Positions 26,495 to 35,769 are shown, numbered from the stretch's first letter. The stretch: 55,404 nucleotides of DNA from Bdellovibrionales bacterium (GCA_005793345.1 SXSU01000090.1:1-55404), one strand, 5' to 3'. Numbers and translations: made by a program. Notes: generated by a model from the letters alone, not told the origin.

Positions 26495-27415
26495 ATGACA
26501 CCAAGAGTAAGGGAGATTTTAAGTTGGTATGGAGCTGACAATGTTGGCGTATTAACTAATCTAGCTCGTATTTTAAATCATGGCCGCCTCAAGGGAACAG
26601 GTAAAATTGTATTACTGCCAGTGGATCAAGGGTTTGAACATGGTCCAGCCAGAAGCTTCGCTAAAAATCCTGATGCCTATGACCCTCACTTTCACATTCA
26701 ACTAGCAATTGAATCTGGTTGTAATGCGTATGCGGCCCCATTAGGTGCACTTGAAGTTGTTGCAAGAGATTATGCTGGCGAAGTTCCTTTAATTTTAAAA
26801 ATAAACAATTCAGAATCATTGTGGGGAACAAAGGCTCCCATTTCTGCGCTCACTTCAAATGTTGAAGATGCTTTGCGATTAGGTTGCGTTGGAATTGGTT
26901 TTACAATTTATCCAGGGAGTGCTGAGCGTAAACAAATGTATGAAGAGATTGCAGTGGCTGCGCGCAAGGCAAAAGAAGCAGGTTTAGCTGTTGTGATTTG
27001 GTCCTATCCTAGAGGAGAACAATTATCTAAGGAAGGTGAGACTGCAGTAGATGTTGTTGCCTACGCCGCACATATTGCCGCTCAACTAGGGGCGCATATT
27101 ATAAAAATAAAACCACCATCAGAGCATATTGAGCAAGAAATTAATCGTAAAGCTTATATTGAACAAAAAGTTAAAATTACCAGTTTAGCAGATCGAACTC
27201 GACATATCATCCATTCTGCATTTAGTGGGAAAAGAATTGTTATATTTTCTGGTGGAGAAGCTAAAAACTCAAATGAGTTGCTTCACGAAATTAAAGAACT
27301 TGCTGCGGGAGGTAGCTTTGGAAGTATTATCGGACGTAATGCTTTTCAAAGACCAAAAGCAGAAGCTATTCAATTATTACAAGATGTAATGGACACTTAT
27401 GTTGGTATTAAGTAA
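26495..27415 (+). CDS. fbaB: Class I fructose-bisphosphate aldolase, DhnA/FbaB type
   Basis: I start at the ATG at 26495 because GGAAGGAGC lies just upstream; a TTG frame opens at 26459. The product is about 306 residues. FbaB blocks: LLPVDQGFEHGPARSF, ESGCNAYAAPLGAL, GIGFTIYPGSAER, VVIWSYPRGE and HIIKIKPPSE with the candidate Schiff-base Lys; IFSGGEAK and IIGRNAFQRP bind phosphate. It uses no metal. It may favour the gluconeogenic direction or other conditions than the class II enzyme encoded back to back. Confidence 0.88.
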   Translation: MTPRVREILSWYGADNVGVLTNLARILNHGRLKGTGKIVLLPVDQGFEHGPARSFAKNPDAYDPHFHIQLAIESGCNAYAAPLGALEVVARDYAGEVPLILKINNSESLWGTKAPISALTSNVEDALRLGCVGIGFTIYPGSAERKQMYEEIAVAARKAKEAGLAVVIWSYPRGEQLSKEGETAVDVVAYAAHIAAQLGAHIIKIKPPSEHIEQEINRKAYIEQKVKITSLADRTRHIIHSAFSGKRIVIFSGGEAKNSNELLHEIKELAAGGSFGSIIGRNAFQRPKAEAIQLLQDVMDTYVGIK

Positions 27416-27472
27416 GTAAGAAGTAATAAAGCAGATACACTTATTAATTAAATAAAATTTGGAGAGTTACAA

Positions 27473-28954
27473 ATGTCAGAGATTCAAGATAATCCTTTAA
27501 AAGCTGAAAAAAGAAAAAAACTTCATGAGATGAAAGCTCGTGGAATAAATCCGTTTCCGTATAGTTTTGAAAGAACAGCAAACATTGAACAACTTTTTAA
27601 AAAGTATAATGATGTTATTCAAACTGGAGAAACCAAGCTAGATGTTATATATAAAATAGCAGGTCGCTTGATGACAAAACGTCCAATGGGTAAAGCAGCT
27701 TTTTTTAATGTGCAAGATCAGACAGGATCAATTCAAGGGTATTTAAAAATAGAGGATCTTCCAGAAGAGGATAAATCAGTTTTTGAATTGATTGATCTTG
27801 GGGATATAGTTGGGATTGAAGGTTTTATTTTTAAAACTAAAAAAGGAGAATTGAGTTTACATTGCTCGCGCTTTCAAATTTTATCGAAAAGTTTAGAAGT
27901 CCTTCCAGAAAAATATCATGGGTTAACAGATGTTGAAACTAAGTATCGTCATCGTCATCTTGATTTAATTTCTGATATGGACTCACGAAAAGTTTTTGAA
28001 ACCCGTTCAAAAATTATTCGCGAGATTAGAAACTTTCTCGATAATAGAGGTTTTTTAGAAGTTGAAACTCCAGTCCTTCAACCAATCTATGGAGGTGCGT
28101 CAGCTCATCCATTTCAAACTCATCATCGCGCATTGGATATGAAATTATATATGAAAATTTCTCCAGAGCTTTATTTAAAGCGATTAATCGTGGGAGGTTT
28201 TGAAAAGGTATATGAAATTGGAAAAAACTTTAGAAATGAAGGAATAGATAGATCCCATAATCCTGAATTTACAATGTTAGAATGGTATGAGGCTTACACT
28301 GATTATAATTATCAAATGACTCAATTTGAAGACTTAGTCACTCACTTAGTCATGAAAACCAAAGGAAGTTTAAAGTTTGAATATCAAGGTAAAGAAATTG
28401 ATTTTACTACTCCATGGAGACGACTTACAGTTATGGATGGTATTAAAGAGTATGCTCAAGTGGACCCTGATAAAATTAGTGATGCAGATTTGTTTACAAC
28501 ATTAAAAAAACATGGAAGTGATGCAGAAAAGCCATTTAACCGTGGAGAAATGTTAATGAAGTTATTTGAGTTAACAGTTGAGCAACATATTTGGCATCCA
28601 ACTTTTATTATGGATCATCCAGTTGAAATTTCTCCATTAACCAAAAAACATCGTATGCATAAAGGTTTGGTTGAACGATTTGAACCATTTGCTGCAGGAA
28701 TGGAAATTGGAAATGCATACTCTGAATTAAATGATCCCGAAGATCAAAGAGCACGCTTAATGGAACAAGAAGCAAAGCGAGTGGTTGATGAAGAAGCTCA
28801 ACCCATGGATGAAGATTTTGTTCATGCCATTGAAGTGGGAATGCCTCCTACTGGTGGCGTTGGTTTGGGAGTAGAACGGATCGTTATGATTTTAACTGAC
28901 CGACATACTATTCGTGATATTATTTTCTTTCCAACTATGAGATTCTCAAAATAA
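27473..28954 (+). CDS. lysS: Lysyl-tRNA synthetase, class II
   Basis: A 493-residue enzyme of normal length. The N-terminal OB-fold binds the anticodon (GRLMTKRPMGKAAFFNVQDQ near residue 62). Class II catalytic motifs follow: motif 1 around FLEVETPVLQPIYGGASAHPF, motif 2 GKNFRNEGIDRSHNPEFT, and motif 3 GVGLGVERIVMILTD. GGAGAG precedes the ATG. It charges tRNA-Lys. The TAA stop is the first TAA of repeat copy 7. It lies 57 bases after the fbaB stop and could be co-transcribed. Confidence 0.95.
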   Translation: MSEIQDNPLKAEKRKKLHEMKARGINPFPYSFERTANIEQLFKKYNDVIQTGETKLDVIYKIAGRLMTKRPMGKAAFFNVQDQTGSIQGYLKIEDLPEEDKSVFELIDLGDIVGIEGFIFKTKKGELSLHCSRFQILSKSLEVLPEKYHGLTDVETKYRHRHLDLISDMDSRKVFETRSKIIREIRNFLDNRGFLEVETPVLQPIYGGASAHPFQTHHRALDMKLYMKISPELYLKRLIVGGFEKVYEIGKNFRNEGIDRSHNPEFTMLEWYEAYTDYNYQMTQFEDLVTHLVMKTKGSLKFEYQGKEIDFTTPWRRLTVMDGIKEYAQVDPDKISDADLFTTLKKHGSDAEKPFNRGEMLMKLFELTVEQHIWHPTFIMDHPVEISPLTKKHRMHKGLVERFEPFAAGMEIGNAYSELNDPEDQRARLMEQEAKRVVDEEAQPMDEDFVHAIEVGMPPTGGVGLGVERIVMILTDRHTIRDIIFFPTMRFSK

Positions 28955-29024
28955 CTGCATATGATTAAGTCTGATTGCTTCGCAATTGTATGCGAGACAA
29001 AATCATGCGCCGTTATTTTCTTGA
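28950..29024. repeat. Module A repeat copy 7
   Basis: AAATAACTGCATATGATTAAG on the left and AAAATCATGCGCCGTTATTT on the right, with an apex GATTGCTTCGCAATTGTATGCGA. It stops after TTCTTG, so B1 and B2 are missing. It separates the convergent genes lysS and the second HD-GYP gene; the lysS stop (28952-28954) is inside. Confidence 0.85.
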
Positions 29025-29044
29025 AAATACAGGTTTATCTTAGA

Positions 29045-30043
29045 TCAAGCGGCTTTCAATTGAAATAGAACTCCATAAAGAGCCTTTAGCATCTGAGGAT
29101 CATATCGACCAGAAAGCTGTTCTTTCATAATTCGAAGGGCATCATAAGGTTTTAAAGGAACATTGTAAGATCTTTGCGTTGTCATTGCATCATAAGTATC
29201 TGTGATAGCAACAATTCTTGCAAATGGGTGGATTTCTTGACCAGTTAATTGTTGAGGATAACCATTCCCTAAAAAACTTTCGTGATGCTCAAAACAAGCA
29301 TTTTTTATCCCATCAGATATTGTCGGGTTTTGATTTAAAATTGCAAAACCATAAGTGGTATGTTGTTGCATGATTGTCCACTCTTCAGGAGATAGATTTC
29401 CTTTTTTACAAAGAATATCAAGACTCACATTACGTTTTCCGATATCATGAAATAAGGCTGCAATACCTAGCTCTTCTAATTCTTTTTCAGAAAAACCTAT
29501 AATTTGACCTAATCCAAGAGAGTAAATCGCCACATCGAGAGAGTGATTATAAGTGTAAAAGTCATGTCCGGATAAACTGATCAAGTGACCCATAGCTTCT
29601 GGTTCGTGTTTAATAAAAGAAACAAAATCGGATATTATGGGTCGAGAATTATTTAAAGCCACATTTACGTCAGGATGTTCGTAGAGTTCTTCCATTAGAG
29701 CAACAGAACTTTCACGTAAAATAGTTGCTTTTTCAAGAGGAGAAGCTGTTGTTGAGCGTAACACTTCCTGAATGTATTCTTTATAATTTTTCCATTCGGT
29801 GTGGTGAACGTAGAAAAAGTCATTTTGCGAACGACTCATTAATGTTTGTAACTTAATAGGATCAAATGCATCACCAAGTTTTAAATATAAAGTAAAGTGA
29901 CCATTTATCAAAACATAAACATTAAATGTTAAAATTTTTGAGGGTTGAATTGTACTCAGTTTGATTTTTAAAAATAGTGATTTATCCATAATATAAAAAT
30001 GGTGCCATATAAAAACTATTGAAGTAATTAATTTTAACTTCAT
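29045..30043 (-). CDS. HD-GYP-type protein with altered GYP signature
   Basis: Up to 332 residues; the ATG at 29989 (19th codon) is an alternative start and removes an odd N-terminus; neither has a good ribosome site. The N-terminal third (to about 140) is an unassigned domain. The HD domain has YNHSLDVAIYS, LFHDIGKRNVS, and FEHHESFLGNGYPQQL, where the usual HHExxDGxGYP has lost its Asp but keeps HHE and GYP, then DTYDAMTTQRSYN. It probably still binds metal; whether it cleaves cyclic di-GMP is uncertain. Convergent with lysS across repeat copy 7. Confidence 0.8.
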   Translation of the reverse strand: MKLKLITSIVFIWHHFYIMDKSLFLKIKLSTIQPSKILTFNVYVLINGHFTLYLKLGDAFDPIKLQTLMSRSQNDFFYVHHTEWKNYKEYIQEVLRSTTASPLEKATILRESSVALMEELYEHPDVNVALNNSRPIISDFVSFIKHEPEAMGHLISLSGHDFYTYNHSLDVAIYSLGLGQIIGFSEKELEELGIAALFHDIGKRNVSLDILCKKGNLSPEEWTIMQQHTTYGFAILNQNPTISDGIKNACFEHHESFLGNGYPQQLTGQEIHPFARIVAITDTYDAMTTQRSYNVPLKPYDALRIMKEQLSGRYDPQMLKALYGVLFQLKAA

Positions 30044-30211
30044 AAATAAAAATTAGACCCATTTGAGAATCAAAAAAAATCTAACTAGACCTTTGTCTGA
30101 ATTTTTTTTTTACTGATTTTTAATCATCGTGTTCTAAAGACGAATTGATTTATGGGTTTTTACTACTCAATTTAAAAAAAATAATTCAGTATTGCGTCGT
30201 ATGACAAATCT

Positions 30212-31222
30212 GTGACGTATCTTTTTAAATCTCCTGGCACTTTAAACGTCATGGTAAACGATTTTTTTTTATTTCATCATGAAAAAGCTCATAAAAATGC
30301 AAAAAGTTTTGAGATTGAACCTCAAACTTCTGTTAAGTTTGAAACTTGCTTGCGAAAAATTCATTTGAGCAAATATATTCCAACAGACTTTCAAGATTTA
30401 AACATGTTAAATTCATCAACACAAAAATCATCATGGGATCTTCTCGAAGGTGAACAGGCCTACAGTTTTTTAATCGAAGTTTTAGCTGGATTACATTCTC
30501 CAATGGTTGGAGAGACCGAAGTGCTAGGTCAATTTAAAAATCAAATTCAATTACAAAAAGAAGTAGCCAATTTTTTTAGCCCTTGGTTGTCCTGGGTTTT
30601 TGAGGATATTAAAAAAGTAAGAACGCAATTTTTACAAAATACTGGAACGCAAACTTATGGCAGTTGGGTGCGAACACTTATCCCAAGAGAGCGCCCTTTA
30701 TTAATTTTGGGAGCAGGTCAATTATGTGAAAAAATATTTCCTTATGTTCAATCTATTGAACATCCGATCGGAATTGTCACTCGTAATAAATCCAAGGTTA
30801 AAGAACTACTTTTGAATTTTTCACTAAATTATGAAGATAATATAAGTGATTTTATTATGACAAAAAAAAGAAATGAAAATGGGATTTTAAACCAAACGAT
30901 AGTTAAAAACCATTTTTTTGAAGTAGACATAATTGTTGCAGCTCCCATCGCTAATGAAAAATTACAGACATGGATTAGTAGTCAAAATCTATCAATAAAT
31001 AATTATTTAGATCTAAGAGCTGAACATGAACCCATTAAAAATTTAAATCAAAAAGGATTTGTAATAGGATTGCAGGAGTTTTTTAAGTTACAAGAAAAAC
31101 AAAAAATAAATCTACAAAAAAGAAAAATTGAAGCACAACAATTTATTCAGCAGTTGGCGCGCTCAAGATTTGAATATTGTTTTCATCGACCATGGGGATG
31201 GGATGACGTATGCTCACTATAG
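30212..31222 (+). CDS. hemA: Glutamyl-tRNA reductase, divergent and short
   Basis: About 336 residues from a GTG; the ATG at 30251 is a possible alternative. It is shorter than the usual 410-430 residues. Recognisable parts: KFETCLRKIH holds the catalytic Cys of the STCNRTE-type motif, YSFLIEVLAGLHSPMVGETEVLGQFK corresponds to the GLDSMVLGE block, and LLILGAGQLCEKI is the NADPH-binding loop. The C-terminal dimerisation domain seems largely missing. It makes glutamate-1-semialdehyde from Glu-tRNA, the first haem-specific step. Context at the head of the haem cluster supports the call; its end overlaps hemC by 13 bases. Confidence 0.8.
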   Translation: MTYLFKSPGTLNVMVNDFFLFHHEKAHKNAKSFEIEPQTSVKFETCLRKIHLSKYIPTDFQDLNMLNSSTQKSSWDLLEGEQAYSFLIEVLAGLHSPMVGETEVLGQFKNQIQLQKEVANFFSPWLSWVFEDIKKVRTQFLQNTGTQTYGSWVRTLIPRERPLLILGAGQLCEKIFPYVQSIEHPIGIVTRNKSKVKELLLNFSLNYEDNISDFIMTKKRNENGILNQTIVKNHFFEVDIIVAAPIANEKLQTWISSQNLSINNYLDLRAEHEPIKNLNQKGFVIGLQEFFKLQEKQKINLQKRKIEAQQFIQQLARSRFEYCFHRPWGWDDVCSL

Positions 31223-32793
31223 CTGCTCGCAAAAGTCATTTGGCAAGATTACAAGCCTTGACGGTTGGAAATGCACTTCAAGAAAAACATCCTAATCTTC
31301 AAATTAAATATCATTTTCGTGAATCTCTTGGAGATAAAAATCAAACTGATCCTCTCTGGAAGATGCCAGAAAAAGGAGTTTTTACCGAAGATTTTATAGA
31401 AGGTTTAAAAACGGGAGAATTTGATCTGGTTGTTCATTCTTGGAAAGATCTTCCTATGGATGAAAGACCAGGATTAGAAATTTGTGCCACTCTTCCAAGA
31501 GCAGATGCGCGAGATTTACTACTTATAAAAAAAAGTTTTTTTGATAAAAGGGTAAACTCGCAACTTCGCATTTTTTCATCATCACCGCGACGAACGCTTA
31601 ATATTGGTCGATTTATAAAAAAAGTTTGGCCCTATCCTTTAGACGAAGTTCAATTTTTACCTGTGCGTGGAAACATGACAACGCGACTTCGTAAAATGCA
31701 TGAGACAAAAGATGTTGATGGCTTAGTGGTTGCAAAAGCTGCCTTTGATAGAATGATGAAGGCTAGTGAGTTTTTATTTAATTCAGAAAATAAATTTCAA
31801 ATACAAGAGCAAAATTTAGAGTGGATAAATTTAAAAGAAGAAATATTACCACAAGTTCAAAGTTGTCGTTGGATGATCTTACCTTTATCTGAAAATCCTA
31901 CAGCAGCAGCTCAGGGAGCTCTTGCAATTGAAGTTCGCTCAGATCGTGATGAACTTAAAAAACTTTTAGCACCAATACATTGTCTTACAACATTTGAAAA
32001 TGTAATGTGGGAACGTGAAATATTAAAGAGTTATGGTGGGGGTTGCCATCAAGCCATCGGTGTATCTGTTGTAACCTCAGAATCAATAGCCATGATTAGG
32101 GGACTTACAACTCAAGGTGAAGAACTTGCAGAGCGAAGATATAAAATTAAAAAAAATTTCCAAATGAATTCTCAATTGAAGATTAATAAAAATAAAGTAG
32201 CATTATATTTTATTCCAAATACCGATAATTTTTTTGAAAGAGTTGAAATTGCACAAGATATTCAACATAGGCAAATTAATTATGGTAATGTAAATAGTGC
32301 TGAGGCTCTCTTTATTTCACGAGCAAATGCAGTTTCCAAAAATTTTAAATTAAATTCGAAACAGATTTTATGGACAGCAGGAGTGAAGACCTGGATAAAA
32401 TTAGCTCAACAAGGGTATTGGATTAATGGGTGCAGTGATTCACTTGGATTTGAGGAACCCGAACTATCAGCAGTTGGAATTTTTAAACCTCTAAATTGGG
32501 TGAGATTGACCCATGATCAGGTTGCAGATCAAACTCAAAATATTTATGCTACCTACCATCTTGTTCCTAGAGAGCGAGCAACAATTGATTGGCAGGATGC
32601 TCAATTTTATTATTGGAAAAGTGGAGTACTTTTTGAAAAAGCACTTGAGTATTTTCCCAATTTGCTAGAGAAAAAGCATGCCTGTGGTTTTGGAGATACT
32701 GCTAAAGTTTTAAAAAAATATTTTACACCAAATAAAAATCTTTTTTATTTTTTTGATGAAGAAGATTTTTTAAATTTTATTAAGGAACTGTAA
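31210..32793 (+). CDS. hemC: Porphobilinogen deaminase fused to a HemD-like domain
   Basis: A 527-residue protein against about 310 for normal HemC. The HemC part (residues 1-310) begins MLTIAARKSHLARLQ and has VHSWKDLP, SSPRR, and GGGCHQAIGVSV with Cys279 for the dipyrromethane cofactor. The remaining 215 residues include EALFISRANAV and ILWTAGVKTWIKLAQQGYWINGCSDSLG, which look like a uroporphyrinogen-III synthase-type region. No separate hemD is in the cluster, so this fusion probably makes uroporphyrinogen III from porphobilinogen in one protein. The HemD activity is inferred. Confidence 0.88.
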   Translation: MLTIAARKSHLARLQALTVGNALQEKHPNLQIKYHFRESLGDKNQTDPLWKMPEKGVFTEDFIEGLKTGEFDLVVHSWKDLPMDERPGLEICATLPRADARDLLLIKKSFFDKRVNSQLRIFSSSPRRTLNIGRFIKKVWPYPLDEVQFLPVRGNMTTRLRKMHETKDVDGLVVAKAAFDRMMKASEFLFNSENKFQIQEQNLEWINLKEEILPQVQSCRWMILPLSENPTAAAQGALAIEVRSDRDELKKLLAPIHCLTTFENVMWEREILKSYGGGCHQAIGVSVVTSESIAMIRGLTTQGEELAERRYKIKKNFQMNSQLKINKNKVALYFIPNTDNFFERVEIAQDIQHRQINYGNVNSAEALFISRANAVSKNFKLNSKQILWTAGVKTWIKLAQQGYWINGCSDSLGFEEPELSAVGIFKPLNWVRLTHDQVADQTQNIYATYHLVPRERATIDWQDAQFYYWKSGVLFEKALEYFPNLLEKKHACGFGDTAKVLKKYFTPNKNLFYFFDEEDFLNFIKEL

Positions 32794-34185
32794 ATGTCGT
32801 CTGTAAATTCAAATATAAATTCAGAATTATTTAATCGTTCACAGAAAGTTGCACCCGGTGGTGTTCATTCACCAGTTCGGGCCTTTAAAGGTGTAGGTGG
32901 TTCGCCCCTATTTTTTAAATCCGCTCAAGGTGCGTACCTGACATCTGTTGAAGATCAAAAGTATGTTGATTTTTGCATGAGTTTTGGACCCATGATATTA
33001 GGTCACAGAGATGCAGATGTGCAAAATTCTGTTTTAGAAATGATTAATACAGCTTGGTCTTTTGGAGCCTGCGAACCTTATTCTTTAGCATTGGGTGAAT
33101 GGCTTCAAAATGAAGTCCCTCATTTAGAAAAATTACGATTTGTATCCAGCGGGACTGAAGCTGTTATGAGTGCTTTACGAGTGGCACGTGGAGCTACGAA
33201 AAAAAATAAAATTTTAAAATTTCATGGTTGTTACCATGGCCATGTTGACAATATGTTAGTGAAAGCGGGAAGCGGATTAGCTGGGGAGGCTGTATCTGAT
33301 AGTGCAGGAGTTTCAGCAGAGGTCGCAGACAGTACTATTGTTGTTCCATTAGATAATATTCAAGCTTTAGAAAAAGCCTTTGCCGTTCATCATGTTGATT
33401 TAGCAGCAGCAATTATTGAACCCCTGCCAGCTAATTTTGGTTTACTTCCTCAGCGTGAAGTTTTCTTACAAGCGCTAAAAGATTTATGTTTAAAATATAA
33501 TGTACTTTTAATTTTTGATGAAGTTATTAGTGGTTTTAGAGTTTCAATTGGTGGCATGGCTCGAATTTTAAAAATAAAACCAGATCTTGTTACTTACGGA
33601 AAAATTCTTGGTGGAGGTTTTCCTGTGGGCTGTTATGGTGGTCGCTCTGATCTTATGGAACTTGTTGCCCCACAAGGACCAGTTTATCAAGCGGGAACCT
33701 TGAGTGCAAATCCAGTTGGTATGGTTGCAGGACTTGAAACATTAAAAAAAATTAAAACTAATTCTGTAATTCAAGTTATCAATGAGCGAACTAAAAACTG
33801 GACTAAAAAATTAAGTGAGGCCTTTCAAACAGAAAAAATCCCAATATCGATCACACAGTTTGGTTCTTTATTTTGGTTTTATCCCAATTCAATATTAATG
33901 AATGAACCCTCCAAATTATCAATTTCATCTACCTCATCATTGCTATCAACTCCAATTACAAAAATTTCAAATTGGAATAATGGTTATCCACGATCTATTG
34001 AAGAGTTTCCAAAAAATACTGCTGATGTGTATAAAACATTTTTTCATGAGCTATTGAAACGAGGCATTTATTTGCCACCTAACGCCTATGAAGTTGGGTT
34101 TATGAGTTATGCTCACACAGATGAATTATTGGATTCCCTAATTGAAAAATTTGTAGAGGCAGGTCGTATCAGTGCAAAAATCTAG
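32794..34185 (+). CDS. hemL: Glutamate-1-semialdehyde 2,1-aminomutase
   Basis: A 463-residue PLP enzyme, some 35 residues longer than usual. RSQKVAPGGVHSPVRAF is the typical start; FVSSGTEAVMSALRVARG, FHGCYHGH, LIFDEVISGFR and TYGKILGGGFPVG (Schiff-base Lys) are all present. An extra Ser/Thr/Asn-rich insert lies near residues 368-405 before the C-terminal YEVGFMSYAHT. It makes 5-aminolevulinate. The ATG abuts the hemC stop and the 3' end overlaps the histidine kinase gene by 14 bases, so the genes are co-translated. Confidence 0.93.
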   Translation: MSSVNSNINSELFNRSQKVAPGGVHSPVRAFKGVGGSPLFFKSAQGAYLTSVEDQKYVDFCMSFGPMILGHRDADVQNSVLEMINTAWSFGACEPYSLALGEWLQNEVPHLEKLRFVSSGTEAVMSALRVARGATKKNKILKFHGCYHGHVDNMLVKAGSGLAGEAVSDSAGVSAEVADSTIVVPLDNIQALEKAFAVHHVDLAAAIIEPLPANFGLLPQREVFLQALKDLCLKYNVLLIFDEVISGFRVSIGGMARILKIKPDLVTYGKILGGGFPVGCYGGRSDLMELVAPQGPVYQAGTLSANPVGMVAGLETLKKIKTNSVIQVINERTKNWTKKLSEAFQTEKIPISITQFGSLFWFYPNSILMNEPSKLSISSTSSLLSTPITKISNWNNGYPRSIEEFPKNTADVYKTFFHELLKRGIYLPPNAYEVGFMSYAHTDELLDSLIEKFVEAGRISAKI

Positions 34186-35098
34186 GTTACATTTTGTTTT
34201 AACTTTTATTTGGATAGCAATCACAGTGGCTTTGGCTTCGTGGTGGTTGGTATTTATTATGAATGGAGTTGATACTTGGGTTCAAAATCCTCCATCGTTA
34301 GAACAAAGTCTTTATTATAAAGAAATGATGAAGCAAGAGGGAACTTTTTTAATAATCATGTTACTATCTGGTGGGTTTGCTCTTTTATACTTGGTTTGGG
34401 GCATCGAAAACGAAAAAGAGCGCGTAAAAACATTTTTTGCATTTTTTACTCATGACTTAAAAACCTCTTTAACTCGATTACGACTTCAAACTGAACTCAT
34501 TGAAGAGGTTGAAGATAAAGACGAATTAAAATCAAGAATTCAACACGTGCAAGAAGAGGTAATGGGCTTGCAAGTCCAACTTGAAAATGCACTCTGGATG
34601 TCTCGTGATTTTAATTTGCAAACTATATTTGAACGGCGAAAATGGTTAACATTTATTGAAAATTTAAAAATGGATTGGCCAGGATTAAATATAATTTGTA
34701 AATCTCAAAACTCTAATAATGATTGGTTAGAGCAACTTACATTGGATATTGATCGGAGATTATTTCAAAATATTTTTCAAAATCTAATTCAAAATGCATG
34801 GATACATGGTGAAGCCACAGAAATTATAATGGATGTTAATTTGAAAAATGAGAATCTAGAAATATTTTTAAGTGATAATGGAAAAGGTTTTATAGGAGAT
34901 ATAAATAAAATCGGAAAATTATTTTCGCGTACGACTCCCACCAGTGGTACAGGTATCGGATTGCATGTTGTTCAAGAGTCAGTTCGTAAACTTAATGGTG
35001 AAGTTCATTTTGCAAAACTGAGTTTAAATAAATTTGAATGCCATTTAATAATCCCCCAGTATCAAAATATAAACTCTGGAGTTCCCAATGGTCGATGA
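34172..35098 (+). CDS. Sensor histidine kinase in the haem cluster
   Basis: A 308-residue kinase starting at a GTG inside the end of hemL. Two membrane segments (about residues 8-28 and 58-76) bracket a short periplasmic loop of about 30 residues, too small for a classical sensor domain. The H-box is FFTHDLKTSLTRL; ATP-binding boxes are NLIQNAWIHG, LSDNGKGF and GTGIGLHVVQESV. No HAMP domain is seen. It overlaps the response regulator gene by 11 bases. Embedding in the haem operon suggests sensing of haem, redox state or an intermediate, but the signal is unknown. Confidence 0.88.
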   Translation: MQKSRLHFVLTFIWIAITVALASWWLVFIMNGVDTWVQNPPSLEQSLYYKEMMKQEGTFLIIMLLSGGFALLYLVWGIENEKERVKTFFAFFTHDLKTSLTRLRLQTELIEEVEDKDELKSRIQHVQEEVMGLQVQLENALWMSRDFNLQTIFERRKWLTFIENLKMDWPGLNIICKSQNSNNDWLEQLTLDIDRRLFQNIFQNLIQNAWIHGEATEIIMDVNLKNENLEIFLSDNGKGFIGDINKIGKLFSRTTPTSGTGIGLHVVQESVRKLNGEVHFAKLSLNKFECHLIIPQYQNINSGVPNGR

Positions 35099-35768
35099 AA
35101 AATCGCAAATTCTATTAGTTGAAGATGATAGAGTTTTAGGAAAAAATTTAAAAGAGCGACTAGAAAAAGAAAATTATTTTATTGATTGGGTGACAACTCA
35201 AAGAGAATGTGAATTTATAAAATCAAAGTGGTCAAATTATGATCTAATTATTTTTGATGTCACATTACCAGACGGTTCAGGTTTTGAATTGGCAAAACTA
35301 ATAAAAAAAATAACAACTGTACCTTTTATTTTTATGACCGCGCTGAGTGAACCAGAAAATCGACTCTATGGATACGAATTAGGTGCAGAAGAATTTATTC
35401 CAAAACCTTTTCATCTAAAAGAATTATTGCTCCGAGTTTCTCATGTGTTGAGCAATCATGCGAAAGAAAAAATAATAAGTATAAATAATCGTATCATTGA
35501 TTTTAAATCAATGAAGTTAAGAGATGAAACAGAAGGTACAGAGCAATTAATTCCACTCCGTGATTTAAAAGTCTTAAAATTTTTAATTGATTCGAGTCCC
35601 AAGGCAGTAAATCGCGATGAGATATTAAATAATGTTTGGGGAGAAGACGAATACCCAAGTCCACGCTCTATTGATAATGCCATTGTAAGATTGCGACAGT
35701 ATATTAAAGATGAAAAAGGTGAAATTATAAAATCAGTGAGAGGAGTGGGGTATCAATGGAATTTATAG
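35088..35768 (+). CDS. OmpR/PhoB-family response regulator in the haem cluster
   Basis: A 226-residue regulator. The receiver domain (about 5-120) has acidic pair EDD near residue 12, phospho-acceptor Asp in LIIFDVTLPDGSG, FMTALS and the conserved Lys in PKPFH. The winged-helix DNA-binding domain ends with the recognition region SIDNAIVRLRQYI and the hallmark RGVGYQW. Translationally coupled to the preceding kinase. It likely regulates haem genes or genes answering to haem supply. Repeat copy 8 follows and divides the cluster before hemE. Confidence 0.9.
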   Translation: MVDEKSQILLVEDDRVLGKNLKERLEKENYFIDWVTTQRECEFIKSKWSNYDLIIFDVTLPDGSGFELAKLIKKITTVPFIFMTALSEPENRLYGYELGAEEFIPKPFHLKELLLRVSHVLSNHAKEKIISINNRIIDFKSMKLRDETEGTEQLIPLRDLKVLKFLIDSSPKAVNRDEILNNVWGEDEYPSPRSIDNAIVRLRQYIKDEKGEIIKSVRGVGYQWNL

Positions 35769-35769
35769 T

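Noticed and set aside
9652..29024. The recurring palindromes considered as a CRISPR array
   Set aside because: Copies are kilobases apart between genes, vary in length and orientation, and lack regular spacers; no cas gene is present.
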